64,000 nucleotides of DNA from Tamlana sp. 2_MG-2023 (GTDB taxonomy: Bacteria; Bacteroidota; Bacteroidia; Flavobacteriales; Flavobacteriaceae). Location of the stretch: positions 1-64,000 of the forward strand of contig NZ_JAUOSF010000004.1 of assembly GCF_030548465.1 (NCBI RefSeq). The letters are read 5' to 3'. The position numbers were made by a program, and so were the translations under genes. Each line of letters begins with the position of its first letter. Within the stretch, counting starts at the first letter, position 1. The notes beneath the pieces were generated by a model. It was given only the letters and a program-made list of their open reading frames with translations. It was not told where the DNA came from and made no database searches. Positions 50,901-60,744 of the stretch are shown here, one piece after another.

Positions 50901-52226
50901 TTAAGCTGTAAGCGCATCTACAAAATCGAAACGCACTAAACCATCATCATCAATTTCGGTAAGCGCCACATCATGTAAAGTATTCACTAATTCTGGATTC
51001 CATGGTGTTTTAACTTTTACGTAGTTTTCGGTAAATCCGTGGATATAGCCTTCTTTATTTTCACTTTCAAACAACACCGTTCTACTTGTTCCTAGCTGAC
51101 TTTCATAAAAGGCACGACGCTTCTTAACCGATAAGCCTCTAAGCATTTTACTTCGTTTAGACCTTACATTTCCAGGAACAACACCTTCCATACCTACAGC
51201 TTCAGTATTATCACGTTCTGAATAAGTAAACACATGCAAATAAGAAATATCTAGTTCGGCCAAAAAATTATATGTTTCTAAGAAATGTTCATCTGTCTCC
51301 CCAGGAAACCCAACAATAACGTCCACACCAATACAGGCGTGCGGCATCACTTCTTTTATTTTTGAAACACGATCCACATACAATTCTCGCATGTAACGAC
51401 GTTTCATTTTTTTAAGAATTTCGTTTGTTCCAGACTGTAACGGAATATGAAAATGTGGTACAAAAGCTCTCGATTTAGCCACTAAATCAATAGTTTCATT
51501 CTTTAGTAAATTAGGTTCGATAGAAGAAATTCTTAAACGCTCAATACCTTCTACTTTATCTAATTCTGTAACCAAATCTAAAAAAGTATGTTCGTGTTTT
51601 TTATTCCCGAACTCCCCTTTTCCGTAATCACCAATATTCACTCCAGTTAAAACAATTTCTTTAATGTTCTGTTCAGAAATTTCCTTGGCGTTTTTTAAAA
51701 CGTTATCCATAGTATCACTTCTTGATATGCCTCGCGCTAGCGGAATCGTGCAATAGGTACATTTATAATCGCAACCATCTTGAACTTTTAAAAAGGCACG
51801 TGTTCTATCGCCAATGGAATATGAACCCACGTAAAAATCGGCATCCTCAATTTCACATGAATGCACTTCACCAAAATCATTTTTAGTTAAATCATTAAGG
51901 TAATCGGTAATTTTAAATTTTTCGGTCGCTCCAAGCACCAAATCCACACCATTAACATCGGCTAACTCTTGAGGTTTCAATTGCGCATAACACCCTACAG
52001 CTGCAACAAAGGCATCTTCATTCGATTTTTGAGCTTGTTTAACTATGGTTTTAAAACGCTTATCGGCATTCTCGGTTACCGAACAGGTGTTAATCACATA
52101 AATATCTGCTTTTTCAGAAAAATCAACCCTATCAAATCCTTCCTTACTAAAATCTCTTGCTATGGTAGAAGTTTCTGAAAAATTTAATTTACAACCTAAA
52201 GTATAAAATGCGACTTTCTTATTCAT
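50901..52226 (-). CDS. mtaB: tRNA t6A37 methylthiotransferase MtaB
   Basis: 441 aa. The N-terminal UPF0004 domain carries three cluster cysteines (YTLGCKLNFSE, NTCSVTENAD, AVGCYAQLK). The radical SAM motif is CDYKCTYCTIP (~residues 152-162), and a TRAM domain closes the protein (~380-440). The set matches MtaB, which adds a methylthio group to t6A37 in tRNAs reading ANN codons, more than MiaB or RimO. Monocistronic leftward, divergent from the peptide-binding lipoprotein gene. Confidence 0.93.
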   Translation of the reverse strand: MNKKVAFYTLGCKLNFSETSTIARDFSKEGFDRVDFSEKADIYVINTCSVTENADKRFKTIVKQAQKSNEDAFVAAVGCYAQLKPQELADVNGVDLVLGATEKFKITDYLNDLTKNDFGEVHSCEIEDADFYVGSYSIGDRTRAFLKVQDGCDYKCTYCTIPLARGISRSDTMDNVLKNAKEISEQNIKEIVLTGVNIGDYGKGEFGNKKHEHTFLDLVTELDKVEGIERLRISSIEPNLLKNETIDLVAKSRAFVPHFHIPLQSGTNEILKKMKRRYMRELYVDRVSKIKEVMPHACIGVDVIVGFPGETDEHFLETYNFLAELDISYLHVFTYSERDNTEAVGMEGVVPGNVRSKRSKMLRGLSVKKRRAFYESQLGTSRTVLFESENKEGYIHGFTENYVKVKTPWNPELVNTLHDVALTEIDDDGLVRFDFVDALTA

Positions 52227-52377
52227 GGTATTTTGTTATCCTGAATTTGCTTCAAGATCTTTTAAAAATTATCTTTACCTTTTCTCATTTATGAACCAAA
52301 AGAAGAATTTCTTTCAGGAAATTAGGACACTTTGTTCATCTCGATATGAGCGTGCAAATTTACAACTAATTAGTTAT

Positions 52378-54000
52378 ATGATAAAACCTAAGTTAAAACA
52401 AATAATCAACTATTTATCAATTAGTTATATTGCCCTTTTATTTTTTTCTTGCAAGTCTGACCTTGACATAAATAGAGATCATTTAGTTTTTAGGTATAAC
52501 GAGTATGCCAACATAAACACTTTGGACCCTGCTTTCTCAAGAACACTTCAAGACAACTCGGTATGTAATCAAATTTTTAACGGATTAGTACAATTGGATG
52601 ATGAATTGAATATTCTACCTTGTATTGCTAAAAATTGGACAGTCTCTGAAGACGGTATCACCTACCGTTTTAACCTTCGTAACGACGTCTATTTTCATAA
52701 TCATAAATTATTCGGAAAAGACTCCACCAGAACGGTTGTCGCTAATGATTTTAAATACAGTTTAAACCGCTTAAGAGATGAAAAAATAGCCTCTCCAGGC
52801 AGCTGGGTTTTAAATAAAGTAGATGACTTTAGCGCCATAAACGATACTATTTTTGAAATAAAACTGAAGCAACCATTCCCCGCTTTTATCGGACTCTTAA
52901 CCATGAAGTATTGCTCGGTTATCCCTAAAGAAGTTGCTGATTTTTATGGTGCCGATTTTAGAAGCCACCCCATAGGTACGGGCCCTTTTAAGTTTAAACG
53001 CTGGGAAGAAAACATTAAATTAGTTTTTAGAAAAAACCCTAATTATTTTGAAAAAGATAAAAAAGGAAACAAACTTCCCTATTTAGAAGCTGTTTCTATT
53101 ACTTTTTTACCCGATAAACAAAGTGAGTTTTTACAGTTTGCCCAAGGGAATATCGATTATATTTCAGGACTTGATGCTTCCTATAAAGATGAATTATTAA
53201 CCGCCAGCGGAAAACTGCAAAAGCGCTACTCTGAAACGGTAAACATGATTCGTGGCCCCTATCTAAACACAGAATATTTAGGGTTTTACTTAGATTCTGA
53301 AACTCCAGAAATACAATCTGTACTACTTAGACAAGCCATAAACTATGGTTTTGATCGCAAGAAAATGATTGTATATTTAAGAAACGGTATTGGTAACCCT
53401 GCTAACGGTGGTTTTATACCCATCGGACTTCCTGGATATGACGCATCTATTGGTTACACCTATCAACCACAAAAAGCCAAAGAACTTGTTGCTCAATTTA
53501 TTAATGAAACTGGTATTTCCAATCCTCAAATCACTTTAGTTACCACTAGTAATTATCTTAGTTTTTGTGAATTTATACAACGGGAACTTGAAAAAACAGG
53601 ACTAAATATTCAGGTTGATGTCATGCCTGAAGCTTCGTTACGCTCGGCACGATCTAATGGTAAGGTAGACATGTTTAGAAGTTCTTGGATTGCCGATTAT
53701 TTAGACGCCGAAAATTACCTATCCATATTTTACAGCAAAAACTTTGCGCCCAACGGATCAAACTACTTTCATTATAAAGATGAAAAGTTTGATAGTTTAT
53801 ACAACACGGCGTTTACGGTAACCGATATCGAAAAAAGAAAAAAAATATACACGACCATGGATTCTTTAGCCATGCAAAAAGCACTCATGGTGCCTTTATA
53901 TTATGATGAAGTCATTCGTTTTACGCGAAAAAACATTAAAGGCTTGGGCGTAAACCCTATAAACCTCTTAGAACTAAAACACGTTAAAAAGGATTTTTAG
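52378..54000 (+). CDS. ABC-type peptide-binding lipoprotein (SBP_bac_5)
   Basis: 540 aa from the ATG at 52378; an in-frame ATG at 52225 would add 51 untypical residues before the signal. The lipoprotein signal ends IALLFFSCKSDLD. The OppA/DppA-type fold is recognisable from NEYANINTLDPAFSRTLQDN, NGLVQLDDELNILPCIAKNW, GTGPFKFKRWEENIKLVFRK and FRSSWIADYLDAENYLSIFY. No permease or ATPase genes are adjacent, so it either works with a distant transporter or has another role. Its 3' end overlaps the converging gene by 17 bp. Confidence 0.88.
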   Translation: MIKPKLKQIINYLSISYIALLFFSCKSDLDINRDHLVFRYNEYANINTLDPAFSRTLQDNSVCNQIFNGLVQLDDELNILPCIAKNWTVSEDGITYRFNLRNDVYFHNHKLFGKDSTRTVVANDFKYSLNRLRDEKIASPGSWVLNKVDDFSAINDTIFEIKLKQPFPAFIGLLTMKYCSVIPKEVADFYGADFRSHPIGTGPFKFKRWEENIKLVFRKNPNYFEKDKKGNKLPYLEAVSITFLPDKQSEFLQFAQGNIDYISGLDASYKDELLTASGKLQKRYSETVNMIRGPYLNTEYLGFYLDSETPEIQSVLLRQAINYGFDRKKMIVYLRNGIGNPANGGFIPIGLPGYDASIGYTYQPQKAKELVAQFINETGISNPQITLVTTSNYLSFCEFIQRELEKTGLNIQVDVMPEASLRSARSNGKVDMFRSSWIADYLDAENYLSIFYSKNFAPNGSNYFHYKDEKFDSLYNTAFTVTDIEKRKKIYTTMDSLAMQKALMVPLYYDEVIRFTRKNIKGLGVNPINLLELKHVKKDF

Positions 54001-54682
54001 ACTCAGTAATTTTTTCTGTTATAATACCATGCACAATTAAGTAAATACCTGTCGCGTAAAAGAACATGATACTAAAGTCCTGATAGGGTACATTAGTTTT
54101 AAAGGTCTTTATTACCATTATCCCTTCTGAAAGCATATAGCACAACACACCTACAAACACAAAAAGATAGCTCTTTTCATCTACCACGCCTTTTCTTAAA
54201 TAAGCAAATTGACACAGTAAAAGTGATATAAAATAACTGATTATTGTTGGTAGAAAGAAGTGACCTAAATCATCAAACATATAACTTACTAGACCTACGG
54301 TATAGATAAATATTACTATTGAAAACGGAATTAATCGGCGTACTTTAAAATCGGATCTATGTGAAAACCGAAAACACAAAAATAATTTTGCAACCGAATA
54401 TATAAATAGACTAAAAACCAAAAGGTAAATATTTTCATGATCTATAATTAAAAAATCACTAACAAAAAAGCAAGCCAAAGCAAGCATAGTCCAAGAATAA
54501 TCACTGTTTTTAGATGCTGTATTATTATAATAAAAGTATAAAATCAACAATCCCATTACCGGTGGTTTTGAAATATAGCGATATGGCCAAATTGGCAAAT
54601 TGATTTTAACAATAGTATCTATAAATAGAACAATATAAAAAACGATGAAAAAAAATTTCTTATCTTTTAAAATGTTCAACAT
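53984..54682 (-). CDS. YhhN-like (lysoplasmalogenase-type) membrane protein, copy 1
   Basis: 232 aa with about seven or eight membrane segments. The pattern KPPVMGLLILYFYYN after the first helix, then CFFVSDFLII, and later EKSYLFVFVGVLCYMLSEGI resembles the YhhN family, whose mammalian member TMEM86 hydrolyses lysoplasmalogen. The similarity I can judge by eye is limited. The neighbouring gene at 54774 encodes a close paralogue with the same MLNILKDK start. The 3' end overlaps the converging gene. Confidence 0.6.
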   Translation of the reverse strand: MLNILKDKKFFFIVFYIVLFIDTIVKINLPIWPYRYISKPPVMGLLILYFYYNNTASKNSDYSWTMLALACFFVSDFLIIDHENIYLLVFSLFIYSVAKLFLCFRFSHRSDFKVRRLIPFSIVIFIYTVGLVSYMFDDLGHFFLPTIISYFISLLLCQFAYLRKGVVDEKSYLFVFVGVLCYMLSEGIMVIKTFKTNVPYQDFSIMFFYATGIYLIVHGIITEKITESKNPF

Positions 54683-54773
54683 GCTAAGGGATCCAAAATG
54701 TGAGGTTAAATTGTAGTGAATTTATCATCTACCTTCTTAAAGGTAATAAAAATCTGAATAATTCCCTTTCAAA

Positions 54774-55469
54774 TCAAAAAAGATATTTCGGTTCAATTCT
54801 TTTTTCTATGATAATACCATGAACAATTAAATAAATACCAGTCGCATAAAAGAACATGATACAAAAATCTTGATAAGGTAAATCGGTTTTAAAGGTGTTC
54901 ACAATTGTAAAACCTTCTGAAACCATATAACATAAAACCCCTATCAATACATAAAGATAACTTTTTTTATCTACCGCTTCTTTTCTTAAATAAGCAAATT
55001 GACACAGTAATAGAGAAATAAAATAACTAACTAATGCAAACAAAAAGTAATTACCAAGACCTTCATAGATATATACTATTAATCCTACCGTATAGATAAA
55101 AATAACAATTGAAAAGGGAATTAACCGACTCACCTTAAAATCAAATTTATGCGAAAAACGGAAGCATAAGAAAACTTTTGCTAAGGTATAGACCACAAAA
55201 CTTGAAACTAATAAAGTAATATTCTCCCTGTTTATAATTAACAAATCTGCCACAAAAAAACAGGCTAATGCCGACATTACCCAGATAAAATTCCTTGTTT
55301 TTGAAGCCGTATAATTAAAATAGTAATATAGAACGACAAGCAATATAACCGGAGGCTTAGAAAGGAAACGATAAGGCCACGGATAGTTAGACTTAACTAC
55401 CGTATCTATAATTAGGAAAACAAAAAAAAGTATTGCAAACTTTCTTTTATCCTTTAAAATGTTCAACAT
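54774..55469 (-). CDS. YhhN-like membrane protein, copy 2
   Basis: 231 aa from the ATG at 55469, chosen because the sister gene starts with the same MLNILKDK; a start six codons earlier is possible. Multi-pass throughout, with KPPVILLVVLYYYFNYTASK, CFFVADLLII and KKSYLYVLIGVLCYMVSEGF matching copy 1 at most positions. A tandem duplication with 91 bp between the genes. Intervening DNA 54683-54773 has nothing recognisable. Confidence 0.6.
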   Translation of the reverse strand: MLNILKDKRKFAILFFVFLIIDTVVKSNYPWPYRFLSKPPVILLVVLYYYFNYTASKTRNFIWVMSALACFFVADLLIINRENITLLVSSFVVYTLAKVFLCFRFSHKFDFKVSRLIPFSIVIFIYTVGLIVYIYEGLGNYFLFALVSYFISLLLCQFAYLRKEAVDKKSYLYVLIGVLCYMVSEGFTIVNTFKTDLPYQDFCIMFFYATGIYLIVHGIIIEKRIEPKYLF

Positions 55470-55654
55470 ACCATTCAATTTGGGCATAATGGATTGCTAG
55501 TTTAAAGTATAAACATCAATTACATTCTCGGGGAATTTACAAAAAAAAATAACACCCTAACTAAAGCCGCTGTATTTGAAATAAATATCCTTAAGACACT
55601 AACTTAATTTAACAACGGATTAAGTCCAAATTTTAGGTAGTCATGAAACTCATA

Positions 55655-56830
55655 TTAATCACGTCTAAACTTCTTAGACTCCTCAAAAACATGCTCTAAA
55701 ATAGCTTTGTCTTGATTAGAAAGATCAAACCCACGTCTTGACATAACCACATCAGCCACCTCAAAAGCTTTTTTCGTTAAATACGTTGTGAAGCCACTAC
55801 TACCTCCCCAACTAAAGCTAGGTACAAAATTACGAGGAAAACCACTTCCAAAAATATTAGCACTTACACCTATTACAGTTCCTGTATTAAACATGGTATT
55901 AATACCACACTTACTGTGATCGCCCATCATGAGTCCGCAAAACTGCAGGCCGGTTTTGGCGAAACCTTCAGTTTGATAATCCCATAAACGAACTTCAGCG
56001 TAGTTGTTTTTTAGGTTAGAATTATTAGTATCTGCTCCCAAATTACACCATTCGCCCAATACCGAATTTCCTAAAAAGCCGTCATGTCCTTTATTAGAAT
56101 AACCAAACAACACAGAATTATTTATTTCGCCACCAACTTTACTATAAGGTCCCACAGTAGTGGGGCCGTAAATTTTGGCTCCCATTTTAACAACAGCTCC
56201 ATCACACAACGCAAAAGGCCCACGAATGATCGATCCTTCCATAATTTCGGTGTTTTTACCAATATAAATAGGACCCTTTGAAGCATTTAATGTTACAAAT
56301 TCCAACTTAGCGCCTTCTTCTATAAATATGTTTTCGGCAGCAATTACGTTGTTACTTGCTGGGATGGGTTTAGATTTTCGGTCTTCTGTGATTAAATCGA
56401 AATCTTCCTGAATGGCTTCTCCATTTTTTGAAAAAATATCCCAAGTATTATTTATCTGAATAGTATCAGCATCAAACTCAATAGCTTCGTAAGCATCAAA
56501 ATCGATATCTTCTTGCTCTTCTTTAGCAAAAAAAGCAATCACATCTTCTCCGTTAAAAATGGCTTGATTTTCCTGGAGCTCTTTAATCATTTCCGCCAAT
56601 TCCATATTAGGAAGGTAAGATGCGTTTATCATCACATTATCTTCCATTTCTACCATAGGGAATTTATCGGACAAGTAATCTTCGGTTACTGTTGTGCTTG
56701 TACAATCTAAAAAAGACTCCCACTTTTCTCTAATGGTTAAAATACCAACACGAATATCGGCTACGGGTCTTGTATAAGTAAAAGGTAACAAATTGTTACG
56801 CGAAGGACCATCAAAAAGAATGTAGTTCAT
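55655..56830 (-). CDS. Alternative GlmU: sugar-1-P nucleotidylyltransferase with left-handed beta-helix
   Basis: 391 aa. N-terminal MNYILFDGPSRNNLLPFTYT RPVADIRVG replaces the usual GlmU pyrophosphorylase opening, and the C-terminal ~200 residues are hexapeptide repeats (IYIGKNTEIMEGSIIRGPFA, DHSKCGINTMFNTGTVIG). This matches the Bacteroidota-specific 'alternative GlmU' family, expected to make UDP-GlcNAc from GlcN-1-P, for peptidoglycan and lipid A. The gene is monocistronic; the 185 bp downstream of it (55470-55654) hold nothing obvious. Confidence 0.85.
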   Translation of the reverse strand: MNYILFDGPSRNNLLPFTYTRPVADIRVGILTIREKWESFLDCTSTTVTEDYLSDKFPMVEMEDNVMINASYLPNMELAEMIKELQENQAIFNGEDVIAFFAKEEQEDIDFDAYEAIEFDADTIQINNTWDIFSKNGEAIQEDFDLITEDRKSKPIPASNNVIAAENIFIEEGAKLEFVTLNASKGPIYIGKNTEIMEGSIIRGPFALCDGAVVKMGAKIYGPTTVGPYSKVGGEINNSVLFGYSNKGHDGFLGNSVLGEWCNLGADTNNSNLKNNYAEVRLWDYQTEGFAKTGLQFCGLMMGDHSKCGINTMFNTGTVIGVSANIFGSGFPRNFVPSFSWGGSSGFTTYLTKKAFEVADVVMSRRGFDLSNQDKAILEHVFEESKKFRRD

Positions 56831-56930
56831 TTTTAGATATAAAATTAAAAGTTAGGTTGTCGAGAATATTTTCTCAAAAACACCTAACTTAAGTTTTGCA
56901 AACCAAAAATAGCTTAATTAACTAAATAAA

Positions 56931-56959
56931 AAAAGCCTCTCTACAATAGAAAGGCTTTT
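56931..56959 (-). terminator. Intrinsic terminator of the L31 gene
   Basis: AAAAGCCT (56931-56938) pairs with AGGCTTTT (56952-56959); on the minus strand it runs into the complement of an A-run. Lies 23 bp past the L31 stop. Confidence 0.75.
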
Positions 56960-56981
56960 AAAAATATATTTTTTGCTAAAA

Positions 56982-57233
56982 TTATTTCTTAAACTTAGCA
57001 TATTTAGTTTTGAACTTGTCAATTCTACCAGCTGTATCTACTAATTTAGATTTTCCTGTGTAGAAAGGATGCGATGTTCTAGAAATCTCCATTTTTACTA
57101 ATGGGTATTCAACGCCATCAACTTCAAGAGTTTCGTTAGTATCTGCTGTAGACTTAGTTAAGAATACATCGTCGTTAGACATATCTTTAAATGCTACAAT
57201 TCTATAATTTTCTGGATGTATACCTTTTCTCAT
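56982..57233 (-). CDS. rpmE2: 50S ribosomal protein L31 type B
   Basis: 83 aa from the ATG at 57233; a start nine codons earlier would lie at or before the predicted transcription start. [20 protein letters not shown] then [35 protein letters not shown] is type B L31. The zinc-binding CxxC/CxxC of type A is absent, so this is the C-minus paralogue that does not need zinc. Confidence 0.96.
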   Translation of the reverse strand: MRKGIHPENYRIVAFKDMSNDDVFLTKSTADTNETLEVDGVEYPLVKMEISRTSHPFYTGKSKLVDTAGRIDKFKTKYAKFKK

Positions 57234-57270
57234 CGCTAAATGCTTTATTGTTACTTTCAATTTTGGAGTG

Positions 57271-57300
57271 CAAATTTAGTTATTTTTTACAACTACGCAA
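57271..57300 (-). promoter_or_regulatory. Promoter of rpmE2
   Basis: Minus strand TTG (57298-57300), 19 nt, TAAATTTG (57271-57278): a clear match to TTG-N17-23-TAnnTTTG, starting about 30 nt before the ATG at 57233. Confidence 0.75.
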
Positions 57301-57392
57301 CACTTTTTTTGTTTTTATTTCAAAAAAACAAAGATAAGGTTTTACTATATTTGAAATCTAATTATTACAACTTAATTAATTATCAAATTATT

Positions 57393-57923
57393 ATGGAAAA
57401 TTCTTTAAAGTCGATCGCAACTCATTACGGCTTATATTTAGGTGCTTTACTTGCATTAATCACGGTTCTATGCTATGCCATAGATTTAGAATTACTTACA
57501 AATATGTGGGTTGGTATTTTTATAATGATTGCCATAATTGTTCTTGGTATCATTGCCGTGGCTAAAGTGAAACAAGCACAATTAGGATTTGTTTCCTTTA
57601 AACAGGCTTTTACTTCTTATTTCATTACCGTTTTAATTGGTTTATTAATTAGCACTTTTGTCTCATACTTGTTATTCAATTTTATTGATACCGACGCTGC
57701 TGAAGTTTTAAAACAAAAAACGATTGAAAAAACTGTTGAAATGTTAGAAGGCTTTAACTCACCTACTGAAGCTATTGATGAAGCCGTAACACAAATTGAA
57801 TCTCAAAACCAATATTCTCTTGGCAACATTGCTAAAGGCTTAGCTGGTTATCTTGTGTTTTTTAGTGTTATCGGACTCATAGTTGCTGCAGCAATGAAAA
57901 AAAGTAACCCAGAGGCGGAATAA
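57393..57923 (+). CDS. DUF4199 family membrane protein
   Basis: 176 aa from the ATG at 57393; longer in-frame starts run through the divergent promoter region. Four membrane segments: YLGALLALITVLCYA, MWVGIFIMIAIIVLGIIAVA, FITVLIGLLISTFVSYLLF and GYLVFFSVIGLIVAAAM, with an amphipathic insert (KTIEKTVEMLEGFNSPTEAI). This is the DUF4199 layout. A TATATTTG -7 box lies at 57346-57353. It sits just upstream of a glycosyltransferase gene, a pairing common in flavobacteria; function unknown. Confidence 0.82.
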   Translation: MENSLKSIATHYGLYLGALLALITVLCYAIDLELLTNMWVGIFIMIAIIVLGIIAVAKVKQAQLGFVSFKQAFTSYFITVLIGLLISTFVSYLLFNFIDTDAAEVLKQKTIEKTVEMLEGFNSPTEAIDEAVTQIESQNQYSLGNIAKGLAGYLVFFSVIGLIVAAAMKKSNPEAE

Positions 57924-57961
57924 ATTCAGTATTTTTGAATATTATTTTCGAAAATATTCAA

Positions 57962-58912
57962 ATGAACATATCTGTAGTTATTCCACTACTTAACGAACAA
58001 GAATCTTTAACCGAATTACACGATTGGATCGTAAGAGTGATGCTTTCCAATCAGTTTTCCTATGAAATCATTTTTATAGATGATGGCAGCACCGATGACT
58101 CTTGGGAGATTATTTCAACATTGGCTTCGCAAGATGTTCATGTTAAAGGGATTCAATTTTTAAAAAACTTTGGAAAATCTCAAGCCTTACATGCTGGTTT
58201 TGAAAAAGCCCAAGGCGAGGTGGTTATTACCATGGATGCCGATTTACAAGATAACCCTGATGAAATTCCTGAGCTCTACCGCATGATTACAAACGAAGGT
58301 TTTGATCTAGTTTCGGGCTGGAAAAAGAAACGCTACGATTCGGTTATCTCTAAAAACTTACCTTCAAAATTATTTAATTGGGCAGCTAGAAAAACATCTG
58401 GAGTGAAATTAAATGACTTTAATTGTGGTTTAAAAGCATACAAACTTGAAGTTGTAAAAAGCATAGATGTTAACGGTGAAATGCACCGCTATATCCCTGT
58501 GCTTTCTAAAAATGCAGGTTTTGGCAACATAGGTGAAAAGGTGGTGCAGCACCAAGCTCGAAAATATGGGGTCACTAAATTTGGTATGGATAGATTCGTT
58601 CATGGTTTTCTCGATCTAATCACGATTTGGTTTTTATCACGTTTTGGTAAACGTCCTATGCACTTATTTGGTGCACTAGGCTTTATTATGATTACCATTG
58701 GTTTCATTTTTGCTTTTTATCTTGGCATTGACAAACTCTTTTTGAACCAGCAAGGGAGATTGATAACCGAACGTCCACAATTTTATATTTCATTAACCAC
58801 TATGATTATGGGAACCCAGTTTTTTGTTGCTGGTTTTTTAGGTGAAATTATTTTAAGAATGAAGCAAGACAAAAAACGATATGCCATAAAAGGCGCACTA
58901 AATATAAATTAA
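57962..58912 (+). CDS. Family 2 glycosyltransferase (polyprenyl-phosphate sugar transferase-like)
   Basis: 316 aa from the ATG at 57962. The GT-A core has FIDDGSTDDSWEII, the DxD-type MDADLQDNPDEIPELY (~residues 92-107), DFNCGLKAYK and a basic RKYGVTKFGMDRF segment. Two C-terminal membrane segments (LFGALGFIMITIGFIFAFYL and MGTQFFVAGFLGEIIL) complete the DPM1/GtrB-like arrangement. It probably transfers a hexose to undecaprenyl phosphate at the inner membrane for surface glycan synthesis. Confidence 0.88.
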   Translation: MNISVVIPLLNEQESLTELHDWIVRVMLSNQFSYEIIFIDDGSTDDSWEIISTLASQDVHVKGIQFLKNFGKSQALHAGFEKAQGEVVITMDADLQDNPDEIPELYRMITNEGFDLVSGWKKKRYDSVISKNLPSKLFNWAARKTSGVKLNDFNCGLKAYKLEVVKSIDVNGEMHRYIPVLSKNAGFGNIGEKVVQHQARKYGVTKFGMDRFVHGFLDLITIWFLSRFGKRPMHLFGALGFIMITIGFIFAFYLGIDKLFLNQQGRLITERPQFYISLTTMIMGTQFFVAGFLGEIILRMKQDKKRYAIKGALNIN

Positions 58913-59013
58913 CTTTATAAAATACAGTATTACCATTTGTATATGTTTTCTGTATTAACAACTAAATAAAAAGAGGAATTGCTTATTTTTGTAACTCTTT
59001 ATTTCACAACATT

Positions 59014-60744
59014 ATGATACACATTGAACCTAACATCTTAGAAAGAATAAACAGCTGGTTAACACCTGCTTTTGACGAAGAAACGCAAAACACAATTAAG
59101 GAAAGTATTGCGCACAACCCCAAAGACATCCAAGAAAGTTTTTATAAAGACTTAGAATTCGGTACTGGTGGTATGCGTGGTATTATGGGAGTTGGAACCA
59201 ATAGAATTAATAAATATACCCTTGGAAAAAGCACGCAAGGCTTAAGTGATTATTTACACCAACAATTCCCAAACGAAACTCCCAAAGCAGTTATCGCATA
59301 CGATTGTAGACACAACAGCAAATCATTAGCAAAAGTAGTTGCAGATGTGTTTTCAGCAAATGGAGTTGAAGTTTATTTATTTGAAGATTTGCGTGCCACA
59401 CCAGAATTATCCTTCGCTGTAAAACACTTAAACTGTCACTGCGGAATCGTTTTAACAGCCTCACACAACCCACCAGAATACAACGGTTACAAAGTGTACT
59501 GGCAGGATGGCGGACAACTAGTACCACCTCATGATAACGGTGTTATTGATGTTATTAATACTGTTGAATACGCAAACATTAAATTTGAAGCTAACGATAG
59601 CTTAATTCATTATATAGGTAAAGATGTTGATGATGTTTTCATCGATGCTTCTGTTGAAAACGGTAGCGTTGGCGCAACACAAGCCGCTAAAGATGATTTA
59701 ACGATTGTTTTCACATCTTTACACGGTACATCAATTACTGCTGTTCCAGAAACCTTAAAACGTGCTGGTTACAAGAATGTACATATTGTAAAAGAACAAG
59801 AAGTTCCAGATGGTGGCTTCCCAACCGTAAAATCGCCAAATCCAGAGGAACCTGCGGCCTTAAAAATGGCTTTAGAATTAGCTGAAGAAGTTAATGCCGA
59901 TATTGTTATTGGTACCGATCCAGACTGTGATCGTTTAGGTGTTGCCGTTCGTAATTCTGAGAATGAATTGCAACTGCTTAACGGAAATCAAACCATGTTA
60001 ATGATGACCGATTTCTTATTAAAACAATGGAAAGCAGAGAATAAAATTAAAGGTAAGGAGTTTATTGCTTCAACCATAGTTTCAACTCCTATGTTGAGCA
60101 AATTAGCTGAATCTTATAATGTTGAAAGTAAAATTGTTTTAACTGGTTTTAAATGGATTGCTAAGTTAATTCACGATTTCCCTGAACTAGATTTTATTGG
60201 TGGTGGTGAAGAAAGTTTCGGATTTATGGTTGGTGATTTTGTTCGCGATAAAGATGCTGTAACCTCTACCCTTTTGGCTTGTGAAATTGCTGCAATTTCA
60301 AAATCAAATAACAGTTCTTTCTTCAAGGAATTAATCAACTTATATACAGAACACGGCTTTTACAAAGAAAAACTGGTTTCACTGACTAAAAAAGGTATTG
60401 AAGGCGCCGAAGAAATCAAACAAATGATGATCGATGCTAGAGAAAATCCACTTAAAGTCATTAATGGTTCTAAAGTGGTAAAAATTGAAGATTACGATTT
60501 ATCGGTTGCAAAAAACATGATTACTGGTGAAACTAGTACTATCGATATTCCTAAATCGAATGTTATCATTTATTATACAGAAGATGGTAGCCAAGTGGCT
60601 CTAAGACCAAGTGGTACAGAACCTAAAATTAAATTCTACGTAAGTGTGAATGATACTTTAAAGAATGCTAGTGATTTTAAATCTGCTGAAGCCCAACTTG
60701 ACGCCAAGGCTGAAGCCATCTTAAAAGACATGAATCTTATTTAA
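59014..60744 (+). CDS. Phosphoglucomutase/phosphomannomutase-type phosphohexomutase
   Basis: 576 aa, full length. The phosphoserine loop is in [18 protein letters not shown] (~residues 146-163), metal-binding [13 protein letters not shown], sugar-binding [10 protein letters not shown], and phosphate-binding [13 protein letters not shown] near the C-terminus. It interconverts hexose 1- and 6-phosphates for glycan and glycogen precursors. A TATTTTTG -7 box lies at 58984-58991. The stop codon overlaps the ATG of the next gene by one base. Confidence 0.92.
   Translation: MIHIEPNILERINSWLTPAFDEETQNTIKESIAHNPKDIQESFYKDLEFGTGGMRGIMGVGTNRINKYTLGKSTQGLSDYLHQQFPNETPKAVIAYDCRHNSKSLAKVVADVFSANGVEVYLFEDLRATPELSFAVKHLNCHCGIVLTASHNPPEYNGYKVYWQDGGQLVPPHDNGVIDVINTVEYANIKFEANDSLIHYIGKDVDDVFIDASVENGSVGATQAAKDDLTIVFTSLHGTSITAVPETLKRAGYKNVHIVKEQEVPDGGFPTVKSPNPEEPAALKMALELAEEVNADIVIGTDPDCDRLGVAVRNSENELQLLNGNQTMLMMTDFLLKQWKAENKIKGKEFIASTIVSTPMLSKLAESYNVESKIVLTGFKWIAKLIHDFPELDFIGGGEESFGFMVGDFVRDKDAVTSTLLACEIAAISKSNNSSFFKELINLYTEHGFYKEKLVSLTKKGIEGAEEIKQMMIDARENPLKVINGSKVVKIEDYDLSVAKNMITGETSTIDIPKSNVIIYYTEDGSQVALRPSGTEPKIKFYVSVNDTLKNASDFKSAEAQLDAKAEAILKDMNLI

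Noticed and set aside
52225-52377. Long N-terminal extension of the peptide-binding protein
   Set aside because: The extension has no signal-like features, while the ATG at 52378 is followed by a clean lipoprotein signal.
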